Notes under the pieces: model-generated
Database searches by the model: none
Seen by the model: the letters and a program-made list of their open reading frames with translations, nothing else
What the model was told of the DNA's origin: nothing
DNA from: JAJPHF01 sp035293805
GTDB taxonomy: Bacteria; Chloroflexota; UBA6077; JAJPHF01
DNA length: 64,000 bases
Assembly: GCA_035293805.1 (NCBI GenBank)
Contig: DATGMD010000051.1
Coordinates: 124,001 to 188,000 of the forward strand
Direction: 5' to 3'
Position numbers and translations under genes: made by a program
Shown here: positions 39,474 through 48,157 of the stretch, piece by piece
Layout: every line of letters starts with the position of its first letter
Numbering within the stretch: position 1 is the stretch's first letter

Positions 39474-40538
39474 CTACTGATATGGCCCCAGCTGCTGCAG
39501 GGCGTCCTGCACGAAGCGCGTGTCCACCACCTGGGACAGCGCGGGCGCCGGCTCCTGGATGGCGCCGCGCGCCTTGAGCCAGTCGTAGTCCTCTTGGAGC
39601 GTGTCCAGCGGGAACTCGCCCGAGGCCGGCTCCGCGATGATCTGCATCTTCTCGTACAGCGCGGGGTCCTTGATCGGCGTGTACTTGGTCAAGATGCTCA
39701 CGATCGCGGCGCGGTCCTTGTTCTTGCCGAACGCATCCTCATAGTCCCGCATGCCGCGCATGAGCGCCACCATGAAGCGCCGACCAAGCTCTGGCTGGTC
39801 GTCGATGAGCCGGCTGCCATACGCCCAGATCGACGAGACGTGGTTGGGCACCAGGTCCGCCATCTCGTGCCACTTGACGGCGACCCCCTGCTCGATCGCC
39901 TGCGTGCCGAACGGCTCCGTCATGAAGGCGACGTCCGCCTTCTTGTTGGCCAGCGCCGCGAGGGTGTCGGCGGTGGGAATGTCGAGGTAGGTGATGTCGC
40001 TCGACGTGAGGCCCCCCAGTTCCAGCGCCTTCTCGATACCGATGGTCGCGCTTCCCAGCGCCGTCGGCCGCGCGACGACCTTGCCTCTGAGGTCGGCGTA
40101 GGACTTGAGCTGCCCGCTCTCCGCCAGGTCCTTGCGGGCGACGATGAGCTGCGACCTTCCCGGAGTGTACAGCGCGGCGATCGCCGTGACGCGCAGCGGC
40201 AGGCCGCGACCCACGGCATTGTACAGGCCCGGCACGATGCTGCCGCCGCCCACGTCGAGCTGGCCGGTGGCCAGTGACGGCACCTGCGTATCGAAAGCGC
40301 CGTTGAAGGGCACCGGCTGCACCTCTAGCCCTTGCTCCTTGAGATAGCCGCGCTCCAGCGCGATATACAGCGGCGCCTCGATGAGGCCGGAGCCATCCCA
40401 CACCGTGAGGGTGGTCGGCGCATCCGGGGGCGCCGGCGCGGCCCCGTCGGCGGCGTCCAGCGCCGCCGCGGGCGGGGACGCACCACCGCACGCCGCGAGC
40501 AGCAGCACCGGCGCCGCAAGAAGGGCGAGCATCCGCAT
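39474..40538 (-). CDS. NMT1-like binding lipoprotein, tandem copy 2
   Basis: A 354-residue exported lipoprotein with lipobox LLAAC (MRMLALLAAPVLLLAACGG) and the NMT1 domain: TLTVWDGSGLIEAPLYIALERGYL, GQLDVGGGSIVPGLYNAVGRGLPL, DLRGKVVARPTALGSATIGIEKAL. It is a tandem duplicate of 40599-41669; the C-terminal ~60 residues are almost identical in both. The start at 40538 follows a TAGGGGG; an ATG two codons later is also possible. It is the last gene of the putative catabolic operon. Confidence 0.86.
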   Translation of the reverse strand: MRMLALLAAPVLLLAACGGASPPAAALDAADGAAPAPPDAPTTLTVWDGSGLIEAPLYIALERGYLKEQGLEVQPVPFNGAFDTQVPSLATGQLDVGGGSIVPGLYNAVGRGLPLRVTAIAALYTPGRSQLIVARKDLAESGQLKSYADLRGKVVARPTALGSATIGIEKALELGGLTSSDITYLDIPTADTLAALANKKADVAFMTEPFGTQAIEQGVAVKWHEMADLVPNHVSSIWAYGSRLIDDQPELGRRFMVALMRGMRDYEDAFGKNKDRAAIVSILTKYTPIKDPALYEKMQIIAEPASGEFPLDTLQEDYDWLKARGAIQEPAPALSQVVDTRFVQDALQQLGPYQ

Positions 40539-40598
40539 CTGAGGCCCCCTACTGCAGATGAGGCTCGCTACCACGCCGACTCGCGGTAGCGAGGGCGG

Positions 40599-41669
40599 CT
40601 ACTGATACGGCCCCAGCTGCTGCAGGGCGTCCTGCACGAAGCGGGTGTCCACCACCTGCGACAGCGCGGGCGCCGGCTCCTGAATGGCGCCGCGCGCCTT
40701 GAGCCAGTCGTAGTCCTCTTGGAGCGTGTCCAGCGGGAACTCGCCCGAGGCCGGCTCCGCGATGATCTGCATCTTCTCGTACAGCGCGGGCTCCTTGATC
40801 ACCGTGTGTTTCACCAGGATATTCACCACGTCGGCGCGGCCCTTGTTCTTGCCAAACGCATCCTCGTAGTCCCGCATGCCGTGCATGAGCGCCACCATGA
40901 AGCGCCGGCCCACCTCCGGCTGCTCGTCCAGCAGCTTGCTGCCGTATGCCCACATGGCCGCGACGTGGTTGGGCACCAGGTCCGCCATCTCGTGCCACTT
41001 GACGGCGACGCCCTGCTCAATCGCCTGCGTGCCGAACGGCTCGGTCATGTAGGCCACGTCAACCTTGTTGTTGCCCAGCGCCACCACCGTATCCGGCGTG
41101 GGTAGGTCGAGGTAGGTGATGTCGCTCGACGTGAGGCCTCCCAGCTCCAGCGCCTTCTCGATGGCGATGGTCGCGATCCCCAGCGCGGTCGGTCGCCCGA
41201 CCACTTTGCCCCGCAAGTCGGCATACGACTTGAGCTGCCCGCTCTCCACCAGGTCCTTGCGGGCGACGATGAGCTGCGAGCGCCCGGGCGTGTGCAAGGC
41301 GCCGATGGCCGTAACGCGCAACGGCAGGCCGCGGCCCACCGCGTTGAACAGGGCGGGCACGATGCTGCCGCCGCCGACGTCCAGCTGGCCGGTCGCCAGC
41401 AGCGGCACCTGCGCGTCGAAAGCGCCCGTAATGGGCATCGCCTGGACCTCGATCCCTTGCTCCTGCAAGTACCCGCGGTCCATGGCGATGTAGAGCGGCG
41501 CCTGGATCGTGGTCGAGCCGTCCCAGACGCTGAGGGTGACCGGCGAGTCCGGTGGCGCCGGCTGAGCCGCGACTCCGGCGGCGCTCGACTGCGTTGGCGC
41601 CGACGGCCCAGCGCTGCCGCACGCGGCCAGCAGCAGCGCCGAGGCCACCAGCAGGGTGAGCTTCGGCAT
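40599..41669 (-). CDS. NMT1-like binding lipoprotein, tandem copy 1
   Basis: A 356-residue lipoprotein (MPKLTLLVASALLLAACGS) of the NMT1/SsuA type, the upstream partner of the duplicate at 39474. The starts differ (SAGPSAPTQSSAAG against GASPPAAALDAAD), but the region from YEKMQIIAEPASGEF to the end and much DNA downstream is near-identical. The start at 41669 is 8 nt after the stop of the aldolase gene, so the pair is part of the catabolic operon. The two copies may bind related aromatic substrates. Confidence 0.87.
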   Translation of the reverse strand: MPKLTLLVASALLLAACGSAGPSAPTQSSAAGVAAQPAPPDSPVTLSVWDGSTTIQAPLYIAMDRGYLQEQGIEVQAMPITGAFDAQVPLLATGQLDVGGGSIVPALFNAVGRGLPLRVTAIGALHTPGRSQLIVARKDLVESGQLKSYADLRGKVVGRPTALGIATIAIEKALELGGLTSSDITYLDLPTPDTVVALGNNKVDVAYMTEPFGTQAIEQGVAVKWHEMADLVPNHVAAMWAYGSKLLDEQPEVGRRFMVALMHGMRDYEDAFGKNKGRADVVNILVKHTVIKEPALYEKMQIIAEPASGEFPLDTLQEDYDWLKARGAIQEPAPALSQVVDTRFVQDALQQLGPYQ

Positions 41670-41677
41670 GAGGCCCG

Positions 41678-42658
41678 CTACCGCGCCGCGACGGGGGCCG
41701 CCGCTCTGGCCTCCACCAGCGGCCGGTACTTCTCGCACAGCTTCTTCCACCGCTCCGCGCGGGCGATCTGGCGCTGCAGCGACTCGGGCTTTACGACGCG
41801 GTAGGGGGAGCGGTTCGGGCCCAGGTCGCAGTAGCCGGCGTGCGTGTAGCCCAGCTTCCGGGCGTTGTCCTGCGGGCCTGCGACGTCCTCGCCGCCGCCG
41901 ATGCGACCGCCGCTGATGTCCATCACCACCTGCTGCGCCGTCTCGTAGTCGCCGGCATCGGTCACGTCGCGCAGGTACAGCAGCGGCCAGGGCCCCATCC
42001 ACGCGTCCGTGCTCCAGAACCCGCGCGCGCCCCACTGCTGGTAGGGGTAGTACTGCAGCTGGAAGGTGAAGATGCTGATCTTGCCACGGACGAGCCGCTG
42101 CAGGACCATGAATTCCAGCGGCGTGCGGTGGCTATCCTTCATGCTGACGATGTTGCGGATCTTGCTCAGCTCCTCGAACGCCTCGACGGGGATCCGGATG
42201 CGGTGCAGCGTGGGGTTGTGGTAAATCTGGATCGCCAGGTCGGGGAACAGCTCCGACAGCTCCTTGTAGAAGGCAATCGCATTGTCCACCGTCGGCGTGT
42301 AGTAGAACGGCACGCCCACGAAGATGCCCTCGCCCCCGATGTCGCGCACGAAGCGCGCCTTCCGCACGACCTCACGGCCGTTCCAGCTGGTGATGCCGAA
42401 CATCAGCGGCACCCGCTTGGCGACCACGTCGCGCGTGGCCTCGAACAGGGTCTGCGTCTCCTCCCACAGCAGGTTGGACACCTCGCCGAAGCTGCCCGTC
42501 GTCGAGATGGCGTTCGCGCCATCCTTGATCATGCGATCCACGGCCGTCGTCAGCTTGTCCACGTCCACCGTGTCGGTCGCCGTGAGCGACTCCGCGCCCT
42601 CCTTGGCGAACGCCGGCATCATCGCGTTCAGCCCGTGTAGATCGTCTGGGGTGTACAT
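41678..42658 (-). CDS. DHDPS-family hydratase-aldolase (NahE/PhdJ-like)
   Basis: A 326-residue class I aldolase of the dihydrodipicolinate synthase fold. TTGSFGEVSNLLWEETQTLF and the REVVRKARFVRDIGGEGIFVGVPFYYTPT region resemble the hydratase-aldolases (NahE, PhdJ) that split trans-benzylidenepyruvate intermediates of aromatic degradation. The catalytic tyrosine is in IQIYHNP and the Schiff-base lysine in IVSMKDSH. It follows the bicupin gene by 7 nt, which supports an order: ring cleavage, then aldol cleavage. The exact substrate is unknown. Confidence 0.85.
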   Translation of the reverse strand: MYTPDDLHGLNAMMPAFAKEGAESLTATDTVDVDKLTTAVDRMIKDGANAISTTGSFGEVSNLLWEETQTLFEATRDVVAKRVPLMFGITSWNGREVVRKARFVRDIGGEGIFVGVPFYYTPTVDNAIAFYKELSELFPDLAIQIYHNPTLHRIRIPVEAFEELSKIRNIVSMKDSHRTPLEFMVLQRLVRGKISIFTFQLQYYPYQQWGARGFWSTDAWMGPWPLLYLRDVTDAGDYETAQQVVMDISGGRIGGGEDVAGPQDNARKLGYTHAGYCDLGPNRSPYRVVKPESLQRQIARAERWKKLCEKYRPLVEARAAAPVAAR

Positions 42659-42665
42659 GGCCCGC

Positions 42666-43664
42666 TCACTCTCTCTCTTCGCGATAGATGTCCAGCGCCT
42701 CCATGGCGGGCCGGTCGGTCATGGCGAACAGGATGCTCTCGCCGCTGGAGGTGTTCGCGTGCTGGTGCCAGTACCAGGGCGGCACGACGAAGATGTCCCC
42801 CTGCTTCCACGCGAACCGCTCGCCCTCGATCTCCGTGACCCCATCGCCGCGGTAGGCGTGATAGATGGTGGTGCAGCTATGGCGGTGCGCTTTCAGGCTG
42901 CGGCGCGGGCGCAGCAGCTGGATGTCGCAGGCAAACGTCGGCAGCGTCGGGCCGCCGTGAACCGGATGGCTGTACGTCAGGTAGTAGCCGTCGCACGCGT
43001 CCTCGGCCTCCGCCGCCTTCAGGGCCTCGAAGGTGGCCTGGGTGTCGGCCCAGGCGTAGCGGAACGGAGGCGTGCGCTGCTCGCTCTGGAGGTAGGGCGC
43101 GCGGACGTGCCCCAGCGTCTTGCCCGCGAAGCCGGTGGGCCGCTGGATCGGCTGGCGCGCTTCCGAATACGGCTCCGAGAACATCTTCGCCAGGCTCACG
43201 AGGCGGATGTCGAGCCCGTCCAGCCAGATCACCGGCTGGTCGCCGTCGTTGTAGTGATCGTGCCAGGTCCAGTTGGGCGTGGTGATCAGATCACCGTCGC
43301 CCATTGGCAGGGCCTCGCCCTCGACGACCGTGAACGCGCCCTCGACCCCCTGCACCACGAAGCGGATCGCCGCCGCGTTGTGGCGATGAGCCTCCGCTAC
43401 CTCCCCCGGCAGCACGCACTGCACGGAGATGTGGATGGTGTTGGTCATCCAGTGTCCCAGGCTGGGGTTCTTGAGCTGGATGGTGCGCCGCGGCGTGTCG
43501 CTCATCGGCACGACGTCCGTGGCCTTCATCAGGCCGGCGTGGATGTCCTCCCAGCGCCACAGGTACGGCTTCAGCTCCGGTCCCTTGGCCATGTGCTTCC
43601 AATGGCCCTGCATGTGCCGCTCGGCCAGCCAGTCGTCCAGCTCCTGGGCCGTGGTCACGTTCAT
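42666..43664 (-). CDS. Bicupin ring-cleaving dioxygenase, gentisate 1,2-dioxygenase-like
   Basis: A 332-residue double-cupin enzyme. First half: AEAHRHNAAAIRFVVQG and NWTWHDHYNDGD; second half: KAHRHSCTTIYHAYRG and PWYWHQHANTSSGE, so both carry potential metal histidines. Close relatives are gentisate, salicylate and 1-hydroxy-2-naphthoate dioxygenases. The start at 43664 follows GTAGGAGGC. It is a paralogue of 1318-2382 but sits in an operon with an aldolase, amidohydrolase and binding proteins, which supports a catabolic role. A perfect palindrome lies just upstream at 43700-43723. Confidence 0.87.
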   Translation of the reverse strand: MNVTTAQELDDWLAERHMQGHWKHMAKGPELKPYLWRWEDIHAGLMKATDVVPMSDTPRRTIQLKNPSLGHWMTNTIHISVQCVLPGEVAEAHRHNAAAIRFVVQGVEGAFTVVEGEALPMGDGDLITTPNWTWHDHYNDGDQPVIWLDGLDIRLVSLAKMFSEPYSEARQPIQRPTGFAGKTLGHVRAPYLQSEQRTPPFRYAWADTQATFEALKAAEAEDACDGYYLTYSHPVHGGPTLPTFACDIQLLRPRRSLKAHRHSCTTIYHAYRGDGVTEIEGERFAWKQGDIFVVPPWYWHQHANTSSGESILFAMTDRPAMEALDIYREERE

Positions 43665-43699
43665 CGGCTTGCCTCCTACCCCGTCACGGTGAAGACGCT

Positions 43700-43723
43700 G
43701 TGTGGTTGCATCTGCAACCACAC
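43700..43723. promoter_or_regulatory. Perfect 11-bp inverted repeat, candidate operator
   Basis: GTGTGGTTGCA-TC-TGCAACCACAC, within the 82-nt gap between the amidohydrolase and bicupin genes. The two-base spacer makes a regulator site more likely than an RNA hairpin terminator. Confidence 0.5.
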
Positions 43724-43746
43724 GGCATTTTCTCTGTGCCCGGGTC

Positions 43747-44808
43747 CTACGACGCCGCCACCGCGATGGAGGGCAGCGCGTACGCCTGGCGCGCGGTCTC
43801 GCTCAGGATCTTGCGGTGGTCGGCCTCCGACAGGCCGGTCAGCGTGCGCCACTCCTCCAGGTGCTCGATGAAGCCCTCGTCGTCCGTCTCGTGCGGGAAG
43901 TCCGACGCCAGGAACAGGTGGTCCGCGCCGATCATCTCGATCGCCAGGCCGAGCGTGTGCTCCCCGGGCTCGGCCGAGACGTAGATGGGGCAGTCGCGGA
44001 TGTAGTCGCTCGGCTTCTTCTTCAGCGGCCCCCGGCCCGGCGACCACTTCTCGTCCATGCGGTCCATCAGGTAGGGCACCCAGCCACACCCCGCCTCGAG
44101 GAACCCCACCTTCAGCCGCGGGAAGCTCTCGAACACGCCCTCGAACATCATGCTGACCATCTCCACCATCTGGCCAACGGGGTGATGGATGATGACCCGG
44201 GCGCTCTTGAGGCCCGTCATCAGCTCGCGCCCGCGCCACAGGTGGCCGCCGTGGATGCCCAGGAAGCAGCCCAGTCTCTCCGCCTCCTCGTAGACCGGCC
44301 AGAGCGACTGATCGCCCAGCGGCACGCGCAGCTGGGTCGCCGGCAGCATGGCCGCGACCATGCCCAGCTCGGAATGGATCCGGCGCAGCTCTTTCACCGC
44401 CGCGTCGACCTGCTGCAGCGGCAGCAGGGCCACGCACTGCAGCCGCGGGCTGAACTTCGTGTAGCGCTCGTGGGCCCACGAGTTGTAGGCCCTGGCGAAG
44501 TAGGTGGCCACCTCGGCGTCCTCGCACATGCCGAAGGTCAGCGCGTCGGTGGGATAGATCACCGCTTGCTCGATGCCGGCACGGTCGGCGAACGCCAGCC
44601 ACTTCTCGGGCGTGGGATCGAGCCGGTAGGGCGAGTGCGCGCGGCCGCCCAGGAACGGGCGGGTGCGGTTCTCCGTCGCCTGCCAGGACGGGAACATCCC
44701 ATGCCCGCGCGGGATGATCGTCTGGCCCCGCAGCGGCTCGTCCAGGTACTGAATGATCTCGTCGGGCTGTTCGTCCAGGTGGCCGTCGGCGTCGATGATC
44801 GGCAGCAT
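43747..44808 (-). CDS. Amidohydrolase 2-family protein (ACMSD-like decarboxylase)
   Basis: A 353-residue TIM-barrel metal enzyme. The N-terminal IIDADGHLDE replaces the usual DxHxH pattern (D-A-D-G-H); HGGHLWRG, ARVIIHHPVGQM and the late LASDFPHETDDE segment complete the metal site. The family contains ACMSD, gamma-resorcylate and dihydroxybenzoate decarboxylases, and hydrolases. Within this operon an aromatic decarboxylase or hydrolase is likely. The gene is 15 nt downstream of the binding-protein gene and 82 nt upstream of the bicupin. Confidence 0.87.
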   Translation of the reverse strand: MLPIIDADGHLDEQPDEIIQYLDEPLRGQTIIPRGHGMFPSWQATENRTRPFLGGRAHSPYRLDPTPEKWLAFADRAGIEQAVIYPTDALTFGMCEDAEVATYFARAYNSWAHERYTKFSPRLQCVALLPLQQVDAAVKELRRIHSELGMVAAMLPATQLRVPLGDQSLWPVYEEAERLGCFLGIHGGHLWRGRELMTGLKSARVIIHHPVGQMVEMVSMMFEGVFESFPRLKVGFLEAGCGWVPYLMDRMDEKWSPGRGPLKKKPSDYIRDCPIYVSAEPGEHTLGLAIEMIGADHLFLASDFPHETDDEGFIEHLEEWRTLTGLSEADHRKILSETARQAYALPSIAVAAS

Positions 44809-44823
44809 GCGCGCTCTCCTCGT

Positions 44824-45858
44824 TTAGTTCGGAATACCCTCCGGATAGAGGCCCCTCACCCAGTCCTGTAGCTCCAGCAGGTAGGAGTTGTCGTAAAAGT
44901 CGGCCGGCTGGTGCGCCTTCACCTTCTCGTCGGTCGAGAGGTCGAGGAGCGTCTGCACGCCCGCATCCTCGACCAGCGGGTAGGGCGCCCAGTCCAGGCT
45001 GTCCGCGTACACCTGCTCGATCTGCGCCGGATCGTCCAGCCGGCCGTATTTCTGGATCTCGGCCTTCGCCGCGGCCGGATCGTCCTTGCCGAGCTTGGTG
45101 CCCTCCATGACGCCTTTCAGGAACGCGAGCACCGCCGCCCGGTTCTGCTGCGCCCAGTCGCGGCGCACCACGATGCCCACGTTCACGGTCGGCAGCTTCA
45201 GCTCGTTGGCGTCCACCAGCAGCCGGTAGCCCTGCTGTCTCGCCAGGGGAATGGTGGCCTTCGTCAGGATCGCCGCCTGGACCGTGCCGGCCTGGAGCGC
45301 GCCGAAGATGCTATGGTCGTCGCGCAGGTAGACGATGTTGACCTCGGACGGCGCGATGCCCTCGTGCTTCAGAATGCTCCGCAGCGCGCCGTCGCTGCTC
45401 GCCCCCGGCGAGCTGGCGCCGATCGATTTGCCGATCAGGTCGTGGGTGCTCTGGATGTCCGGCGACGCGACGTAAAGCTGCTGCGCGTAGTGGTTGGCCA
45501 GCGCCGCGATGAGCGTCAGGTCCGAGCCGCCGGCGATCGCCGCCACGGCCGGGCCGCCCTCGAAGGCGAACTGGATCTCGCCGCTCTGCAGCGCCTGCAG
45601 GTCGGTTGGCGCCGGCAGGTTGACCATCTCCGTGTCCAGACCATACTTCTGGAACAAGCCGCGGTCCTGCGCCAGCCACAGCGGCATGAAGCCGCTCGTC
45701 GGCTGCGGATACGAGAACGTGATGCGGCCGCTGGCCGGCGCCGCGGCCGCGGTGCCGGCGCTCGCCGTGGCCGTCGCGCCGCTCGGCGCCGGCCGCGCCG
45801 TCCCGCCGCACGCCGCCAGCAGGAGGGCGGCGATCAGGACCAGCCACTCACCCCTCAC
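44824..45858 (-). CDS. NMT1-like substrate-binding lipoprotein
   Basis: A 344-residue exported lipoprotein. From GTG 45858 it begins VRGEWLVLIAALLLAACGG, a short signal peptide with lipobox LLAAC, followed by an Ala/Thr linker and the NMT1 domain (ITFSYPQPTSGFMPLWLAQDRGLFQKYGLDTEM, LQSGEIQFAFEGGPAVAAIAGGS, IGKSIGASSPGASSDG). I chose this GTG because GGTGGAGAC lies 8 nt in front; an earlier GTG at 45885 is the alternative. It sits between a dihydroxyphthalate-decarboxylase-like gene and the amidohydrolase gene in the operon. Confidence 0.86.
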   Translation of the reverse strand: MRGEWLVLIAALLLAACGGTARPAPSGATATASAGTAAAAPASGRITFSYPQPTSGFMPLWLAQDRGLFQKYGLDTEMVNLPAPTDLQALQSGEIQFAFEGGPAVAAIAGGSDLTLIAALANHYAQQLYVASPDIQSTHDLIGKSIGASSPGASSDGALRSILKHEGIAPSEVNIVYLRDDHSIFGALQAGTVQAAILTKATIPLARQQGYRLLVDANELKLPTVNVGIVVRRDWAQQNRAAVLAFLKGVMEGTKLGKDDPAAAKAEIQKYGRLDDPAQIEQVYADSLDWAPYPLVEDAGVQTLLDLSTDEKVKAHQPADFYDNSYLLELQDWVRGLYPEGIPN

Positions 45859-45906
45859 GCTTCGTCTCCACCGCACGCAATCCACACCCGCTGCCGCGAT
45901 GGCGGT

Positions 45907-46857
45907 TCACCACCCCGGCAGCGCGGCGGCTTCGGGGTGGAAGAAGCTCATGTAGTCGGGCTTGGTGGGGCTCAGTCCTTGTTGATAGGCGAACTCAGTG
46001 AACGCGTCCAGGGACCGGCGGTTGTCGTCGATGTTGTAGGCCCAGTACCGCTCGCCCATCAGCGCGCGCTGCTCGGCCATCGCCGCGGCCGCCCAGGAGA
46101 TCGTCAGGATGACCGGGTCCGAGCCCTCGATGCGGTTGAACGCGACGTCGCGGGCCTGGCGGTAGGCCCGGAGCAGCGCCGTCGGCGCTTCCGGGTGGCG
46201 CTCGACGAAGCCCCGGTCCATCGCGATGACGTGGCTGATGGGGAAGATGCCCGTTTGCTTGAAGTAGGTCTCCTCTTCCTGCTTGTAGTCGCGGAACAGG
46301 CGGCGCACGCGCGGGTCGCGCCGCGTGATCGAGGGCAGCACGTTGGGCCCGATGACGGCGTCTAGCTCGCCGTCCACCAGCAGCGCGTCCATGAACAGGT
46401 CCGCCGGGCCGGTGTGCTCGGGCAGCGGGCGAATCTTGATGCCGGCCGGGAGGTGCGGCGGCGGTTCTGGCCTGGCGGCCAGCCAGTCGATCCGCGCAAG
46501 GTCGACGTGGTAGTAGTTCTGCAGGGCGCCGCGGGCCCAGACGCCCGCGGTGTTGCCCCAGAAATGGATGCCCACGCGCTTGCCCTCCAGGTCCTTGGCC
46601 GACTCGATGCCCGCCTTGGCGTTGACCTGGATGTAGGACAGCCGGAACTTGCGATTGGGGAACGCCGGGATGCAGACGATGGGCTCGCCGGCCGCCAGCA
46701 GGGCCGGAAGCTGACCCATCCCCTGGTCCCAGGCGTCGGCCGGGCCGCTGACGCGCTCCAGGTCGAAGCCGTCGATCGTGACGGTGCCGTCCGTCAGCGG
46801 CAGGTTGGTGTCGACGTCCGGCTCGAAGAACCGAAAGCGCAGCTTGGGGTTGGCCAT
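45907..46857 (-). CDS. 4,5-dihydroxyphthalate decarboxylase-like / binding-protein-fold protein
   Basis: A 316-residue protein without signal peptide. KLRFRFFEPDVDTNLPLTDG, VCIPAFPNRKFRLSYIQVNAKAGI, DLEGKRVGIHFWGNTAGVWARGALQNYY and DGELDAVIGPNVLPSI resemble proteins annotated as 4,5-dihydroxyphthalate decarboxylase (Pht5), an enzyme with a periplasmic-binding-protein-like fold. Whether it is a decarboxylase or a cytoplasmic binding protein cannot be settled from sequence alone. The start at 46857 has GGAGGCGGGG. It follows the second CaiB gene by 73 nt. Confidence 0.75.
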   Translation of the reverse strand: MANPKLRFRFFEPDVDTNLPLTDGTVTIDGFDLERVSGPADAWDQGMGQLPALLAAGEPIVCIPAFPNRKFRLSYIQVNAKAGIESAKDLEGKRVGIHFWGNTAGVWARGALQNYYHVDLARIDWLAARPEPPPHLPAGIKIRPLPEHTGPADLFMDALLVDGELDAVIGPNVLPSITRRDPRVRRLFRDYKQEEETYFKQTGIFPISHVIAMDRGFVERHPEAPTALLRAYRQARDVAFNRIEGSDPVILTISWAAAAMAEQRALMGERYWAYNIDDNRRSLDAFTEFAYQQGLSPTKPDYMSFFHPEAAALPGW

Positions 46858-46930
46858 CCCCGCCTCCGTCGTCTTGCTGCTTCCCCCACTCGATGGCACA
46901 GGGTCATCACCCGCCGCTCGGCCAGCCGCC

Positions 46931-48142
46931 CTAGTCCAGCACGCCCTCGGCCTTCAGCGCGTCTAGCTCCGCGTCGCTCAGGTGCAGCAGGTCGCGCAGC
47001 ACGGCGTCCGTGTGCTCGCCGAACAGCGGCGCGTGCGCGTAGATCTGTGCGGGCGTCTCCGACAGCCGGACCGGCGGGTACTCGCTGATCACCGGCCCCA
47101 TCTCCGGCTCCTCGCGCTCGTGGTACAGGCCGCGCGCCTTGGCGTGCGGGTCGCGCTTGAGCTGGTCCTCCACGTCCTGCACCGGCGCCGCCGCCACGCC
47201 CGCCGCTTGCAGCCGCTCCATGATCGCCTGGCCGTCGTGCTGCCGCGTCCACTCGCCCACCAGGCGGTCTAGCTCGACGCTATGCCGCTCGCGCGCCAGC
47301 GGCGTGGCGAAGCGCTCCTCCCGCGTCCAGGCCGGGCTGCCGATCGCCTCGCAGAACCGCCGCCAGGCGTCCTGGCTCTCCACGCTGATCACGCACCAGC
47401 GGTCGTCGCCCGCCGTGGGATAGGCGCCATACGGCGCGGCCCCCGGCCGCCGGTTCCCCACCGGCGCCGGCACGCGCCCGTTCACGATGTAGTCCAGGTA
47501 GTACGGCCCGAGCAGCGAGGCCCCGGTCTCGATCTGCGCGCCGTCGATGTACATCCCCTCGCCCGTGCGCGCGCGGTACAGCAGCGCCGCCATCACCGCC
47601 GCCGCGCCCGCGATCCCCGACATGAAGTCCGGGTGCTGCGTGCGCGCCTCCTGCGTCGGCGCCTCCGAGCCGGGCTCGTTCCACAGGTACGTCGAGCCGA
47701 ACAGGCACATCAGGTTCGGGCCCCAGGTGACGTGGTGGGCGTGCGGTCCCGTATTGCCCAGCCCCTTCAGGCTAATCAGGATGATGTCCGGCTTGATCTC
47801 CCGCAGCTTGTCGTAGCCAAACCCCCAGCGCTCCAGCACGCCCAGGCTGAAGTTCTCCGTCACCACGTCGCTCTGGCGGATCAGCTCGCGCAACAGCTCC
47901 TTCGCCCGCTCGCTCTGCATGTTGAGCGTCACGCTCTTCTTGTTGCGGTGCAGCTTCACGAAGCTGGGCGACTTGTTCCAGCGCGCCTTGTTCGCGCCGC
48001 CGCGGTGCGTGTCGGGCCGGCGCCGCGACTCGATGCGCAGCACCTCCGCACCGTACTCCGCCAGCGCCTTGCCCACCGTCGGGCCGGCCGCGCCGGTGCA
48101 CAGCTCGATCACGCGAATCCCTTCGAGCGGCAATGCCGTCAT
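46931..48142 (-). CDS. CaiB/BaiF family CoA-transferase
   Basis: A 403-residue family III CoA-transferase. It begins LEGIRVIELCTGAAGPTVGKALAEYGAEVLRIE; the catalytic Asp is expected in QHPDFMSGIAGAAAVM; the tail shows GVAAAPVQDVEDQLKRDPHAKARGLY. Such enzymes move CoA between carboxylic acids, for example formyl-CoA, carnitine, bile-acid or aromatic acids. It is 15 nt downstream of a second CaiB gene (48158-49369), so the pair may form a heteromer or act in sequence. Confidence 0.9.
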   Translation of the reverse strand: MTALPLEGIRVIELCTGAAGPTVGKALAEYGAEVLRIESRRRPDTHRGGANKARWNKSPSFVKLHRNKKSVTLNMQSERAKELLRELIRQSDVVTENFSLGVLERWGFGYDKLREIKPDIILISLKGLGNTGPHAHHVTWGPNLMCLFGSTYLWNEPGSEAPTQEARTQHPDFMSGIAGAAAVMAALLYRARTGEGMYIDGAQIETGASLLGPYYLDYIVNGRVPAPVGNRRPGAAPYGAYPTAGDDRWCVISVESQDAWRRFCEAIGSPAWTREERFATPLARERHSVELDRLVGEWTRQHDGQAIMERLQAAGVAAAPVQDVEDQLKRDPHAKARGLYHEREEPEMGPVISEYPPVRLSETPAQIYAHAPLFGEHTDAVLRDLLHLSDAELDALKAEGVLD

Positions 48143-48157
48143 GGCTCGGCCTCCTCC

